From: Streptomyces cinnamoneus
Lineage (GTDB): Bacteria; Actinomycetota; Actinomycetes; Streptomycetales; Streptomycetaceae
Direction of reading: 5' to 3'
NCBI RefSeq assembly: GCF_014650495.1
Contig: NZ_BMVB01000007.1
Location: 292,659 to 356,658, forward strand
Length of the DNA: 64,000 nucleotides
The notes under the pieces: generated by a model
The model's database searches: none
Told to the model about the DNA's origin: nothing
Seen by the model: the letters and a program-made list of their open reading frames with translations, nothing else
Shown here: one piece after another, positions 37,573 through 46,080 of the stretch
Layout of the letters: the number at the start of each line of letters is the position of its first letter
How positions within the stretch are numbered: position 1 is the first letter of the stretch
Program-made: the position numbers and the translations under genes

Positions 37573-38952
37573 TCAGATCTTCGTCCACGCCTCCGTGAGG
37601 ACCCCGCGGACGATCTGCTCGATCTCGTCGAACGTCGACCGGTCCGAGATCAGCGGCGGCGACAGCTGGATGACCGGGTCGCCGCGGTCGTCGGCCCGGC
37701 AGTACAGGCCGTTCTCGAACAGCTTCTTCGACACGAAGCCGTACAGCAGCCGCTCGCACTCCTCCGGCGTGAAGGACTCCTTGGTGGCCTTGTCCTTCAC
37801 CAGCTCTATGCCGTAGAAGAAGCCGTTGCCGCGCACGTCGCCGACGATCGGCAGGTCGTGCAGCTTCGACAGGGTGGCGTGGAAGACCGACTCGTTGTCC
37901 AGCACGTGCTGGTTGAGGCCCTCGCGCTCGAAGATGTCGAGGTTGGCCAGCGCGACCGCGGCCGAGACGGGGTGGCCGCCGAAGGTGTAGCCGTGCAGGA
38001 AGGTGTTGCTTCCCTTGAAGAACGGCTCGGCGATGCGGTCGGAGATGACGGCCGCGCCGATGGGGGAGTAGCCCGACGTCATGCCCTTGGCGCAGGTGAT
38101 GATGTCCGGCACGTAGCCGAACTTGTCGCAGGCGAACATCGTGCCCAGGCGGCCGAAGGCACAGATGACCTCGTCCGAGACGAGCAGCACGTTGTAGGTG
38201 TCGCAGATCTCGCGCACTCGCTGGAAGTAGCCGGGCGGCGGCGGGAAGCAGCCGCCGGCGTTCTGCACGGGCTCCAGGAAGACGGCCGCGACGGTGTCCG
38301 GGCCCTCGAAGAGGATCTGCTGCTCGATCTGGTCGGCGGCCCAGCGGCCGAACGCCTCCGGGTCGTCCCCGTGGACCGGCGCGCGGTAGATGTTGGTGTT
38401 GGGCACCTTGTGCGCGCCGGGGACCAGCGGCTCGAAGGGGGCCTTGAGGGCGGGCAGGCCGGTGATGGCCAGGGCGCCCTGCGGGGTGCCGTGGTAGGCG
38501 ACGGCCCGGGAGATGACCTTGTACTTGCCGTGGTTGCCGGTGAGCTTGTGGTACTGCTTCGCCAGCTTCCAGGCCGTCTCGACGGCCTCGCCACCGCCGG
38601 TGGTGAAGAAGACCTTGTTGAGGTCGCCCGGGGCGTAGTGGGCCAGCCGCTCGGCCAGCTCGACGGCCTTGGGGTGGGCGTAGCTCCACACGGGGAAGAA
38701 GGCGAGCTCCTGGGCCTGCTTGTTGGCGGCCTCGGCGAGCTCGGTGCGGCCGTGGCCGGCCTGGACCACGAACAGGCCGGCCAGGCCGTCGAGGTAGCGC
38801 TTGCCCTGGTCGTCGAAGATGTAGGTGCCTTCGCCGCGCACGATGGTGGGCACGGGTGCGTTCTCGTACGACGACATGCGGGTGAAGTGCATCCACAAGT
38901 GGTCGTACGCCGTCCTGCTGAGGTCCTTGCTCACGGCTATCGGGTTCCCCAT
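37573..38952 (-). CDS. Class III PLP aminotransferase (polyamine/omega-amino acid type)
   Basis: 459-residue PLP-dependent aminotransferase of the omega-amino group family. FTTGGGEAVETAWKLA binds cofactor phosphate; LVSDEVICAFGRLG carries the Asp that contacts the pyridine, and TCAKGMTSGYSPIGA holds the Schiff-base Lys. The sequence is closest to putrescine/beta-alanine-pyruvate-type transaminases; the amino donor is inferred from neighbours. It sits next to an Lrp/AsnC regulator (16-base overlap) and an aminoaldehyde dehydrogenase. In S. coelicolor the equivalent gene belongs to the polyamine utilisation set. Confidence 0.9.
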   Translation of the reverse strand: MGNPIAVSKDLSRTAYDHLWMHFTRMSSYENAPVPTIVRGEGTYIFDDQGKRYLDGLAGLFVVQAGHGRTELAEAANKQAQELAFFPVWSYAHPKAVELAERLAHYAPGDLNKVFFTTGGGEAVETAWKLAKQYHKLTGNHGKYKVISRAVAYHGTPQGALAITGLPALKAPFEPLVPGAHKVPNTNIYRAPVHGDDPEAFGRWAADQIEQQILFEGPDTVAAVFLEPVQNAGGCFPPPPGYFQRVREICDTYNVLLVSDEVICAFGRLGTMFACDKFGYVPDIITCAKGMTSGYSPIGAAVISDRIAEPFFKGSNTFLHGYTFGGHPVSAAVALANLDIFEREGLNQHVLDNESVFHATLSKLHDLPIVGDVRGNGFFYGIELVKDKATKESFTPEECERLLYGFVSKKLFENGLYCRADDRGDPVIQLSPPLISDRSTFDEIEQIVRGVLTEAWTKI

Positions 38953-39425
38953 GTGTAGGTCTGTTTGCGGAGCTTGAGATAGACGAAGCTCTCGGTCGAG
39001 CGCACGCCCGGCAGGGTCCTGATGCGCTTGTTGATCGTTTCCAGGAGATGGTCGTCGTCCTCGCAGACGATCTCGATGAGGAGATCGAAGGAGCCGGCGG
39101 TGACGACGACGTACTCCACCTCGTCCATCGCGGTCAGGGCGTCGGCGACCGGATCGAGGTCCCCGTCGACGTTGACGCCGACCATCGCCTGGCGCCGGAA
39201 TCCCACGGTGAGCGGGTCGGTGACGGCGACGATCTGCATGACGCCCTGGTCGAGCAGCTTCTGCACGCGTTGCCGGACCGCCGCCTCGGACAGTCCCACG
39301 GCCTTGCCGATCGCCGCGTACGGGCGGCGCCCGTCCTCCTGGAGCTGCTCGATGATCGCCAGGGAGACGGCATCGATCGGCTGCGTGCTGTTCACGCTCT
39401 TCGAATCTGCACTACGAGTGGCCAC
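38937..39425 (-). CDS. Lrp/AsnC-family transcriptional regulator
   Basis: 162-residue regulator. The N-terminal HTH (PIDAVSLAIIEQLQEDGRRP, AIGKAVGLSEAAVRQRVQKLL) is followed by a C-terminal RAM/ACT-like effector domain (AMVGVNVDGDLDPVADALT, LLIEIVCEDDDHLLETI). GTG at 39425 (VATRSADS) is the preferred start; upstream in-frame starts are possible. It overlaps the aminotransferase gene and is divergent from the aldehyde dehydrogenase, so it probably controls both. Confidence 0.9.
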   Translation of the reverse strand: MATRSADSKSVNSTQPIDAVSLAIIEQLQEDGRRPYAAIGKAVGLSEAAVRQRVQKLLDQGVMQIVAVTDPLTVGFRRQAMVGVNVDGDLDPVADALTAMDEVEYVVVTAGSFDLLIEIVCEDDDHLLETINKRIRTLPGVRSTESFVYLKLRKQTYTWGTR

Positions 39426-39535
39426 GCATCCCACTGTGCAGGAGAAGTCGGTGGCCTGGCAAGCGTTGAGCGATGAAATTCGTTGCCGATCAAGCGTAGA
39501 AGCACTGATTCCGTTGTTCATGGGTGATGGGTATG

Positions 39536-39563
39536 TTGAAAGCGTCACCTCACTGATTAGGCT
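39536..39563 (+). promoter_or_regulatory. Candidate sigma-70-type promoter of the aminoaldehyde dehydrogenase gene
   Basis: TTGAAA (39536-39541), a 16-base spacer, and TAGGCT (39558-39563), in an AT-richer stretch of the divergent regulator/dehydrogenase intergenic region. About 45 bases separate the -10 from the GTG start. Confidence 0.45.
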
Positions 39564-39608
39564 GGGCGCCTCAAGTCAACGGAGATTCGACAGAAGGGGT
39601 GGCACAAC

Positions 39609-41060
39609 GTGACCACCGAGCTGCGCCGCCTGCGTAACTACATCGACGGAGAGTTCCGCGATGCCGCCGACGGGCGGACCACCGAGGTCGTCAACCCGGC
39701 CACCGGAGAGGCGTACGCCACCGCCCCGCTGTCCGGCGCCGCCGACGTCGACGCCGCCATGGCCGCAGCCGAGGCCGCCTTCCCCGCCTGGCGCGACCTG
39801 GTGCCCGCGGAGCGCCAGAAGGTCCTCCTCAAGATCGCCGACGCCTTCGAGGCGCGGGCCGAGGAGCTCGTCGCCGCCGAGTCGGAGAACACCGGCAAGC
39901 CGCTCTCGCTCACCCGCAGCGAGGAGGTGCCGCCCATGGTCGACCAGATCCGCTTCTTCGCCGGCGCCGCCCGCCTGCTGGAGGGCCGCTCCGCCGGTGA
40001 GTACATGGAGGGGATGACCTCCATCATCCGCCGCGAGCCCGTGGGCGTCTGCGCGCAGGTCGCGCCGTGGAACTACCCGATGATGATGGCCGTGTGGAAG
40101 TTCGCCCCGGCCCTCGCCGCGGGCAACACCGTCGTCCTCAAGCCCTCCGACACCACCCCCGCCTCCACCGTCCTGATCGCCGAGATCATCGGTGGGGTGC
40201 TGGAGGAGCTGGGCCACCCCAAGGGCGTCTTCAACGTCGTCTGCGGCGACCGCGACACCGGCCGCCTGATGGTCGAGCACTCCGTGCCCGCGATGGCCTC
40301 CATCACCGGCTCCGTACGGGCCGGCATGTCGGTCGCCGAGTCCGCCTCCAAGGACCTCAAGCGCGTCCACCTGGAGCTCGGCGGCAAGGCGCCCGTCGTC
40401 GTCTTCGAGGACGCCGACATCGCCAAGGCCGTCGAGGAGATCGCCGTCGCCGGCTACTTCAACGCCGGCCAGGACTGCACGGCCGCCACCCGCGTGCTCG
40501 TCCACGAGTCCGTCCACGACGACTTCGTCACCGCCCTCGCCAAGGCCGCCGCCGACACCAAGACGGGCCAGCCGGACGACGAGGACGTGCTCTACGGCCC
40601 GCTCAACAACGCCAACCAGCTGCAGCAGGTGACCGGCTTCATCGAGCGCCTCCCCGCCCACGCCACGGTCGAGGCCGGTGGCCACCGCGTCGGCGAGAAG
40701 GGCTACTTCTACGCCCCGACCGTCGTCTCCGGCCTCAAGCAGGACGACGAGATCGTCCAGCACGAGGTCTTCGGCCCCGTCATCACCGTCCAGTCCTTCA
40801 CGGACGAGGAGCAGGCCGTCGCCTACGCCAACGGCGTCGAGTACGCCCTGGCCTCCTCGGTGTGGACCAAGGACCACGGCCGGGCCATGCGGATGTCCAA
40901 GGCCCTCGACTTCGGCTGCGTGTGGATCAACACCCACATCCCGCTGGTCGCCGAGATGCCCCACGGCGGCTTCAAGAAGTCCGGCTACGGCAAGGACCTC
41001 TCCGCCTACGGCTTCGAGGACTACACCCGCATCAAGCACGTGATGACCTCGCTGGGCTGA
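39609..41060 (+). CDS. Aldehyde dehydrogenase (gamma-aminobutyraldehyde type)
   Basis: 483-residue NAD(P)+-dependent aldehyde dehydrogenase. APWNYPMMMAVWKFAPALAAGNTVVLKPSD binds cofactor. LELGGKAP supplies the general-base Glu, and FNAGQDCTAATRVLV carries the catalytic Cys290. The family (PuuC/PatD-like) oxidises 4-aminobutyraldehyde or gamma-glutamyl-aminobutyraldehyde. Context (polyamine aminotransferase, polyamine-binding protein) supports that role. GTG start at 39609 after GAAGGGG. Confidence 0.92.
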   Translation: MTTELRRLRNYIDGEFRDAADGRTTEVVNPATGEAYATAPLSGAADVDAAMAAAEAAFPAWRDLVPAERQKVLLKIADAFEARAEELVAAESENTGKPLSLTRSEEVPPMVDQIRFFAGAARLLEGRSAGEYMEGMTSIIRREPVGVCAQVAPWNYPMMMAVWKFAPALAAGNTVVLKPSDTTPASTVLIAEIIGGVLEELGHPKGVFNVVCGDRDTGRLMVEHSVPAMASITGSVRAGMSVAESASKDLKRVHLELGGKAPVVVFEDADIAKAVEEIAVAGYFNAGQDCTAATRVLVHESVHDDFVTALAKAAADTKTGQPDDEDVLYGPLNNANQLQQVTGFIERLPAHATVEAGGHRVGEKGYFYAPTVVSGLKQDDEIVQHEVFGPVITVQSFTDEEQAVAYANGVEYALASSVWTKDHGRAMRMSKALDFGCVWINTHIPLVAEMPHGGFKKSGYGKDLSAYGFEDYTRIKHVMTSLG

Positions 41061-41089
41061 CCCCTCTCCGGGCCGCACCGCACCCCGGT

Positions 41090-41124
41090 CGCGCACGCAC
41101 GTACGGTCCGTACGTGCGTGCGCG
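41090..41124. promoter_or_regulatory. 35-bp perfect palindrome upstream of the polyamine-binding protein gene
   Basis: Perfect inverted repeat: arms 41090-41106 and 41108-41124 with a single central T at 41107. The half-site is CGCGCACGCACGTACGG. It lies in the 134-base gap between the aldehyde dehydrogenase and the polyamine-binding lipoprotein genes. One central base makes a simple RNA hairpin less attractive than a dimeric-regulator operator, but a cruciform terminator is possible. TATCAT follows at 41126, a possible -10. Confidence 0.8.
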
Positions 41125-41194
41125 TATCATCGACGCCCGGCCGATCGGCCCGTACGTCCTGCCCGCCATCCCGCCGGAATGCGAGTAAAAGCCC

Positions 41195-42367
41195 GTGAAG
41201 CCCCTCTCCCGCCGGACCCTCCTGCGCGCGCTGGGCGCCGGCGCCGGGGCCGCAGCCCTCGCCGGGTGCGGGGTGCCCGCCGCCTACGTCGCCCCGGGCG
41301 ACCGGGCCGCGGCGGACCGCTCCGATCGCGACAAGCGCCTGGTCTTCGCCAACTGGCCGCTGTACATCGACGCGGACGAGGACGACCCGCAGAAACGTCC
41401 CACCCTCGACGCGTTCCAGGAGCGCAGCGGTATCTCGGTGAAGTACACCGAGGAGATCAACGACAACGACGAGTTCTTCGGCAAGATCAGCCCGGCCCTG
41501 ATGAACCACCAGGAGACCGGCCGGGACCTCATCGTCGTCAGCGACTGGATGGCCTCCCGCTACGTCCGGCTCGGCTGGGTCCAGGAGATGGACCGGGCCG
41601 CCCAGCCCCACGTCGCCAAGGAACTCGACCCGCTGCTGCGGGGACCCTCCTTCGACCCCGGACGCCGGCACACCGTGCCCTGGCAGTCCGGCATCACGGG
41701 CATCGCCTACAACCGCCGCAAGCTCGGCCGCGAGATCCGGCGCACCGCGGAGCTGTGGCACGACGACCTGCGCGGCCGCGTCACCCTGCTGTCCGGCATG
41801 GACGAGGCGTTCTCCCTGCTGATGCAGGGCAACGGCGCGGACGTCACGCGCTGGACCGCCGACGACTTCCACACCATGACCGAGCAGTTGCGCACGCTCG
41901 TCCGCAAGCGGCACATCCGCCGCTTCACCGGCAACGACTACATCAAGGACCTGTCCTCCGGCGACGTCCTCGCCTGCCAGGCGTACTCGGGCGACATCAT
42001 CCAGCTCCAGGCCGACAACCCGGACATCGAGTTCGTCGTACCCGAGGAGGGCGCGGAGCTGTGGGCCGAGAGCCTGATGATCCCCAACCTCGCCCGCCAC
42101 AAGCGCAACGCGGAAGCGCTCGTCGACCACTACTACCGGCCCGACGTCGCCGCGGAGCTCGCCGCCTCCGTCAACTACGTCTGCCCGGTCCCGGCCGCCC
42201 GCGAGGTCCTGGCCTCGTCCAAGGACAAGGAACTCGCCGAGCTCGCCGAGAACCCGCTGGTCTTCCCCAGCGAGGACATGCGCAGGCGGCTCGCGACCGC
42301 CCGCGACATGACCGCCCGCGAACGGCCGGCCTTCACCAAGGAGTGGAACGAGATCGCCGGGCTGTGA
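41195..42367 (+). CDS. Polyamine ABC transporter substrate-binding lipoprotein (PotD/PotF-like)
   Basis: 390-residue extracytoplasmic solute-binding protein. SRRTLLRAL is Tat-like and is followed by lipobox ALAGCG (about residue 26). The mature domain shows LVFANWPLYID and SGISVKYTEEINDNDEFFGKI, typical of spermidine/putrescine-binding proteins. GTG start at 41195. It is separated from its presumed permease/ATPase genes (46-49 kb) by unrelated genes. The long palindrome lies just upstream. Confidence 0.9.
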   Translation: MKPLSRRTLLRALGAGAGAAALAGCGVPAAYVAPGDRAAADRSDRDKRLVFANWPLYIDADEDDPQKRPTLDAFQERSGISVKYTEEINDNDEFFGKISPALMNHQETGRDLIVVSDWMASRYVRLGWVQEMDRAAQPHVAKELDPLLRGPSFDPGRRHTVPWQSGITGIAYNRRKLGREIRRTAELWHDDLRGRVTLLSGMDEAFSLLMQGNGADVTRWTADDFHTMTEQLRTLVRKRHIRRFTGNDYIKDLSSGDVLACQAYSGDIIQLQADNPDIEFVVPEEGAELWAESLMIPNLARHKRNAEALVDHYYRPDVAAELAASVNYVCPVPAAREVLASSKDKELAELAENPLVFPSEDMRRRLATARDMTARERPAFTKEWNEIAGL

Positions 42368-42377
42368 GCCCGCCGCC

Positions 42378-43184
42378 TCAGGCGGAGGCGGGCAGCAGCG
42401 AGCGCAGGGCCCCGATGCGGTTGGTGGTGATCGAGTCGACGCCCGCGCGCAGCAGCCGGCGCATGGTGCGGCGGGTGTCCGCGGTCCAGGCCGACACCAG
42501 CAGCCCGTCGGCGTGGTTGCGCGCCACCAGCTCCGGCGTGACGAGCCCGAAGCGGTAGTTGAGCCAGCGCGGGCGCACCTCGGCCAGCAGGGACGGGCGG
42601 GGCGGGGCGTGCGTCGTCCAGGTCAGGGCGATCTCGGCGTCGGGGTCCGCGCGGCGCACGTTGAGCATCGCCACCGGCCCGCCGCAGTAGTACGCGCGCT
42701 CCGCGGCCCCGCTCGCCCGGACGGCGGCGACGGCCGCCGCGGCCGCGGCCGGGTCCGGCAGGTCGACGAACAGCCGCGCCGGCGACGCGTTCTCTGCTCC
42801 GCCCCCCTCTTCCCGCCCCGCCCGGCCCTGCTCTTCCCGCCCCGCCCGGCCCTGCTCTTCCCGCCCCGCCCGGCCCTGCGTCTCCCGCCCCGGCCGCATG
42901 ACCTCGGCGAGGGCCTCCTGGAGCGTGGGCACCCGGCCGTGGGTGAGGCTGCGCACCTGCTCGGCCGTCAGGGCCGACAGGGCCACCTCCCGGCCCCACA
43001 GCCGGCCCAGCGTCGCGTCGTGCAGCAGGACGGGCACGCCGTCGGCGGTCAGCCGGACGTCGATCTCCACGGCACCCGCCCCCGCCCACAGCGCGGAGCG
43101 GATCGAGGGGAGGGTGTTCTCGCGGTGCACATACGGGTCGCCGCGATGGGCGACGGCGGTGAAGGCGGTGACCATGCGCCCCAT
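42378..43184 (-). CDS. Glycerophosphodiester phosphodiesterase family protein
   Basis: 268-residue TIM-barrel GDPD protein. N-terminal AVAHRGDPYVHRENTLPSI carries the catalytic His13 and metal ligands; VEIDVRLTADGVPVLLHDATLGR is the second signature. SAWTADTRRTMRRLL is the C-terminal barrel strand. No signal peptide, so cytoplasmic. A 24-residue insertion of three GRAGREEQ repeats follows residue 97. ATG at 43184; an in-frame ATG at 43175 is possible. Convergent with the polyamine-binding gene, 10 bases apart. Confidence 0.88.
   Translation of the reverse strand: MGRMVTAFTAVAHRGDPYVHRENTLPSIRSALWAGAGAVEIDVRLTADGVPVLLHDATLGRLWGREVALSALTAEQVRSLTHGRVPTLQEALAEVMRPGRETQGRAGREEQGRAGREEQGRAGREEGGGAENASPARLFVDLPDPAAAAAAVAAVRASGAAERAYYCGGPVAMLNVRRADPDAEIALTWTTHAPPRPSLLAEVRPRWLNYRFGLVTPELVARNHADGLLVSAWTADTRRTMRRLLRAGVDSITTNRIGALRSLLPASA
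42807..42878 (-). repeat. Three perfect 24-base tandem repeats inside the GDPD gene
   Basis: Copies at 42807-42830, 42831-42854 and 42855-42878, the plus-strand unit beginning CTCTTCCCGCCCCGCCCGG, with a degenerate partial fourth. In frame, they encode GRAGREEQ three times as a surface loop insert. Copy number is likely to vary between strains. Confidence 0.93.
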
Positions 43185-43212
43185 TGTGGCGGGAACGCCG
43201 GGGCCCGCGCCG

Positions 43213-44235
43213 TCAGCCCCGCCAGGTCGCCGTGTAGGTGTCGATCTCCGTGCGCAGCCGCGCCTTGGCCGTCTCGTCCATGAACGACACGTCCACGGCG
43301 TTCTTGGCGAGCGCGGCGATGCCCTGGGGGTCGAGGTCCAGGAGGCGGGCGGCGACCGCGTACTCGGTGTTGAGGTCGGTGCCGAACATGGGCGGGTCGT
43401 CGCTGTTGACGGTCACCAGCACCCCGGCGGAGACCATCTCCTTGATCGGGTGTCGGTCCAGGTCGGTCACGGCGCGGGTGGCGAGGTTGGAGGTCGGGCA
43501 GACCTCCAGCGGGATGCGGTGCTCGGCCAGGTGGGCCAGCAGACGGGGGTCCTGGGTGGCGCTGGTGCCGTGGCCGATGCGCTCGGCGCGCAGCTCGGTC
43601 AGGGCGTCCCAGATGGTCTGCGGGCCGGTGGTCTCCCCGGCGTGCGGCACGCTGTGCAGCCCGGCGGCGATGGCCCGGTCGAAAAACGGCTTGAACTGAC
43701 CGCGGGGCACCCCGATCTCGGGGCCGCCCAGACCGAAGGAGACCAGCCCTTCCGGCTTGAGGTCGCAGGCGATCCGCGCCGTCTCCTCGGCGGCCGCCAG
43801 CCCCGCCTCGCCCGGGATGTCGAAGCACCAGCGCAGGACGACGCCCAGCTCCGACTCCGCGGCCTTGCGGGCGTCCTCGATGGCCTCCACGAAGGCGGCG
43901 TCCGGGATGCCGCGCCGGGTGGAGCTGTAGGGGGTGACGGTCAGCTCGGCGTAGCGGATGTTCTGCCGGGCCATGTCGCGGGCGACCTCGTAGGTCAGCA
44001 GGCGCACGTCCTCGGCGTCGCGGATCAGGTCGACCACCGAGAGGTAGACCTCGACGAAGTGGGCGAAGTCCCGGAAGGTGAAGAAGTCGGCGAGGGCCTC
44101 GGGGTCGGTGGGCACCGGCCCGTCGGGGTGGCGTGCGGCCAGCTCGGCGACGATGCGTGGGGACGCGGAGCCCACGTGGTGCACGTGCAGCTCCGCCTTC
44201 GGGAGCCCTGCGATGAACGAGTCGAGTGCGGGCAT
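43213..44235 (-). CDS. Probable aminodeoxyfutalosine deaminase (adenosine deaminase family)
   Basis: 340-residue amidohydrolase of the adenosine deaminase family. The metal motif reads ELHVHHVGSAS, not the HLHG of true adenosine deaminases; SVPHAGETTGP, RIGHGTSA and VNSDDPPMFGT follow. In S. coelicolor the syntenic enzyme (SCO5662, from memory) was shown to deaminate 6-aminodeoxyfutalosine in menaquinone synthesis, so I prefer that role over purine salvage. ATG at 44235 follows GGAGG by five bases; the upstream ATG at 44247 is less good. Confidence 0.78.
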   Translation of the reverse strand: MPALDSFIAGLPKAELHVHHVGSASPRIVAELAARHPDGPVPTDPEALADFFTFRDFAHFVEVYLSVVDLIRDAEDVRLLTYEVARDMARQNIRYAELTVTPYSSTRRGIPDAAFVEAIEDARKAAESELGVVLRWCFDIPGEAGLAAAEETARIACDLKPEGLVSFGLGGPEIGVPRGQFKPFFDRAIAAGLHSVPHAGETTGPQTIWDALTELRAERIGHGTSATQDPRLLAHLAEHRIPLEVCPTSNLATRAVTDLDRHPIKEMVSAGVLVTVNSDDPPMFGTDLNTEYAVAARLLDLDPQGIAALAKNAVDVSFMDETAKARLRTEIDTYTATWRG

Positions 44236-44353
44236 GCGTGCCTCCATGGCTGCTCGGGGCGCTCGGTCAACGGCGTGCCGATCATCGTATGCGCGGTGGG
44301 AGTCGGGGCCGTGCTCAGGCCGTAGCATGACGGAGTAACGACTGGGGAGGGTC

Positions 44354-45178
44354 ATGTCCGACAAGGACGACACGCAGCCGGAGCCGCAGCACAACGATCC
44401 CTGGGCTCCGCCTGTGCCGGAGCGGCGCGTGCCGCTCGACAAGCCCGGCGCCGCACCGGCGCCGGCCGTGCCACAGCAGGTACAGCCCGTCCCCCTCGCA
44501 CCGCCGTTCCCCGGGCCTGCCGCGGCCGTGCCCGCCCAGCCCGTTCCCGGCGCGCCGCAGCCCGGCGCCGTCCCGCCCGTACCGCTCGCTCCGACCGGCC
44601 CGGGCACCCCCAGCGCGTACGCCGGCGGAACCTACGGCTACGGGCAGCCCGGCCCCTACCCGCAGCAGGGCCCGGCGCCCTACGCCACCGGCCCGGGCGT
44701 CGGAGCGGTGCCGTACGGCCAGGACCCGTACGCCCAGGGCCCCTACGGGCAGACCGGCTACGGCACGGGCGCCTACGGCTACCCGGCCGCGGCCTACGGG
44801 CAGGGCTGGCCGGCGCCGGTCCCGGCGCCCAACAACAGCCTCGGGGTGACCGCCCTGGTGCTCGGCATCGTGGGCACCGTGCTGGCGCCCACCGTCGTCT
44901 TCGGCGTCATCCTCGGCGTGCTGGCGATCGTCTTCGGCGCGATGGGCCGCACCAAGGCGGGCACGGGCGAGGCGACCAACGGCGGACAGGCCCTGGCGGG
45001 GCTGATCCTGGGCGGCGTGGCACTCCTCGCCACGGCCCTGATGCTCGTCTTCATCATCACCGTGGACGACGACGCGAGCGATGTGGACGACGACCCCGAC
45101 GAGGCCGTCTACGGCGCCTATATGAGCGCGCCGCCCGGCCCCGGCCCGCTGCTCCCGGCAGCCGCCGCCAGGCGCTGA
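44354..45178 (+). CDS. DUF4190-containing membrane protein
   Basis: 274-residue protein. The N-terminal ~150 residues are Pro/Gly/Gln/Tyr-rich and disordered-looking (YGQPGPYPQQGPAPYATG). Two membrane segments follow (VTALVLGIVGTVLAPTVVFGVILGVLAI and ALAGLILGGVALLATALMLVFII), the DUF4190 arrangement. The C-terminus contains an Asp-rich stretch (DDDASDVDDDPDE). Function unknown; such proteins are numerous in streptomycetes. Its 3' end overlaps the convergent NADAR gene by 61 bases. Confidence 0.85.
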   Translation: MSDKDDTQPEPQHNDPWAPPVPERRVPLDKPGAAPAPAVPQQVQPVPLAPPFPGPAAAVPAQPVPGAPQPGAVPPVPLAPTGPGTPSAYAGGTYGYGQPGPYPQQGPAPYATGPGVGAVPYGQDPYAQGPYGQTGYGTGAYGYPAAAYGQGWPAPVPAPNNSLGVTALVLGIVGTVLAPTVVFGVILGVLAIVFGAMGRTKAGTGEATNGGQALAGLILGGVALLATALMLVFIITVDDDASDVDDDPDEAVYGAYMSAPPGPGPLLPAAAARR

Positions 45179-45735
45179 CGCGCCTCCATCAGCGCGAAGC
45201 CCAGCAGGTTCAGCCCGCGCCAGCGGGCCGGGTCCTGCGCCCGCTCGTCGTCGGCGGCCAGGCCGATGCCCCACACCCGGTCCAGCGGGCTGGCCTCCAC
45301 CAGGACGCGTGAGCCCGTGCCGAGCAGGTAGGCGCCCAGCTCCGGGTGCTGCCCGAACTTGTGGACGCTGCCCTCGACGACCAGCTCGAAGCGGTGCCGG
45401 CGCCACTCCTCCTCGTCGAAGCCGCGCACCGAACGGCCCGCGTCCTTCGCCTGCTTGGGGTGGCCGGCCGCGAGCGCCCGGGCCTCTGCCTCGGCGTCGC
45501 CGAACAGCCGTGCCTTGCCGGCCATCATCCAGTGCTCGGCGGTGGCGTAGACCGTGCCGTCCACGGTGAAGGGCGAGGGCCACCACTGGCTGAAGCAACC
45601 CGCTCCCACGCTGCCGTCGCGGCGCGGCCGGTGGCCCCAGAAGTACACGTACTTCGCCCGCTCGCCGCGGGCGGCGGCCGCCGTCAGCTCCGCCACCGTC
45701 CGCGGACCGTCCGCGGTGATCCGCTCTGTGCCCAT
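45118..45735 (-). CDS. NADAR family protein (YbiA-like)
   Basis: 205-residue member of the NADAR (DUF1768) family. Typical elements: FWGHRP, GCFSQWWPSPFTVDG-VYATAEHWMMAGKARLFGD, GRSVRGFDEEEWRRHRFELVVEG, KFGQHPELGAYLLGTG and DRVWGIGLAADD. E. coli YbiA acts on damaged riboflavin intermediates (N-glycosidase), and other NADAR proteins remove ADP-ribose from nucleobases. Which applies here is unknown. ATG at 45735 is favoured by GGGGGA upstream; ATGs at 45759 and 45768 are alternatives. Confidence 0.85.
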   Translation of the reverse strand: MGTERITADGPRTVAELTAAAARGERAKYVYFWGHRPRRDGSVGAGCFSQWWPSPFTVDGTVYATAEHWMMAGKARLFGDAEAEARALAAGHPKQAKDAGRSVRGFDEEEWRRHRFELVVEGSVHKFGQHPELGAYLLGTGSRVLVEASPLDRVWGIGLAADDERAQDPARWRGLNLLGFALMEARQRLAAAAGSSGPGPGGALI

Positions 45736-46080
45736 GTCGTCCGTCCCCCGTTCCGTCATGCCGTTCATTCTGGCAGCGGCCTCTGACAGCCGGTCGCGGG
45801 CCCCGCAGGGTGCCGGCCGGGGGCTCTGCACAGAATCCGTCGCCCAGTCAAAACATGGCGACGGAATCCCTTGTTGGGATCGGCTCGCTCTGCCAGGATC
45901 GGCAATCATTCCGGGTCGGAGCGCTGCGGTGCCCCACTCGGTTCCAGGACGGCAGTAGATTCCGACATTTACGACAAACAACCGCTCTTCGGTTTCGTGG
46001 TCCAGCCCGAATCGGCCCACACGCCGCTGTATGTCACTGTTATCTGCTCTCACCTCTCCCGACACCCTGGACCCAGACCC
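45736..46080. other. Divergent regulatory region, NADAR/polyamine transporter
   Basis: 345 bases without a convincing gene. It contains an AT-richer stretch near 45957-45990 (GATTCCGACATTTACGACAAAC) and presumably the promoter of the potABC-puuB-like operon. I see no confident operator motif. Confidence 0.5.

Noticed and set aside
42807..42878. Tandem repeats here and at 16455-16600 considered as CRISPR-like
   Set aside because: No spacers between units, no cas genes, and both lie in frame inside coding sequences.
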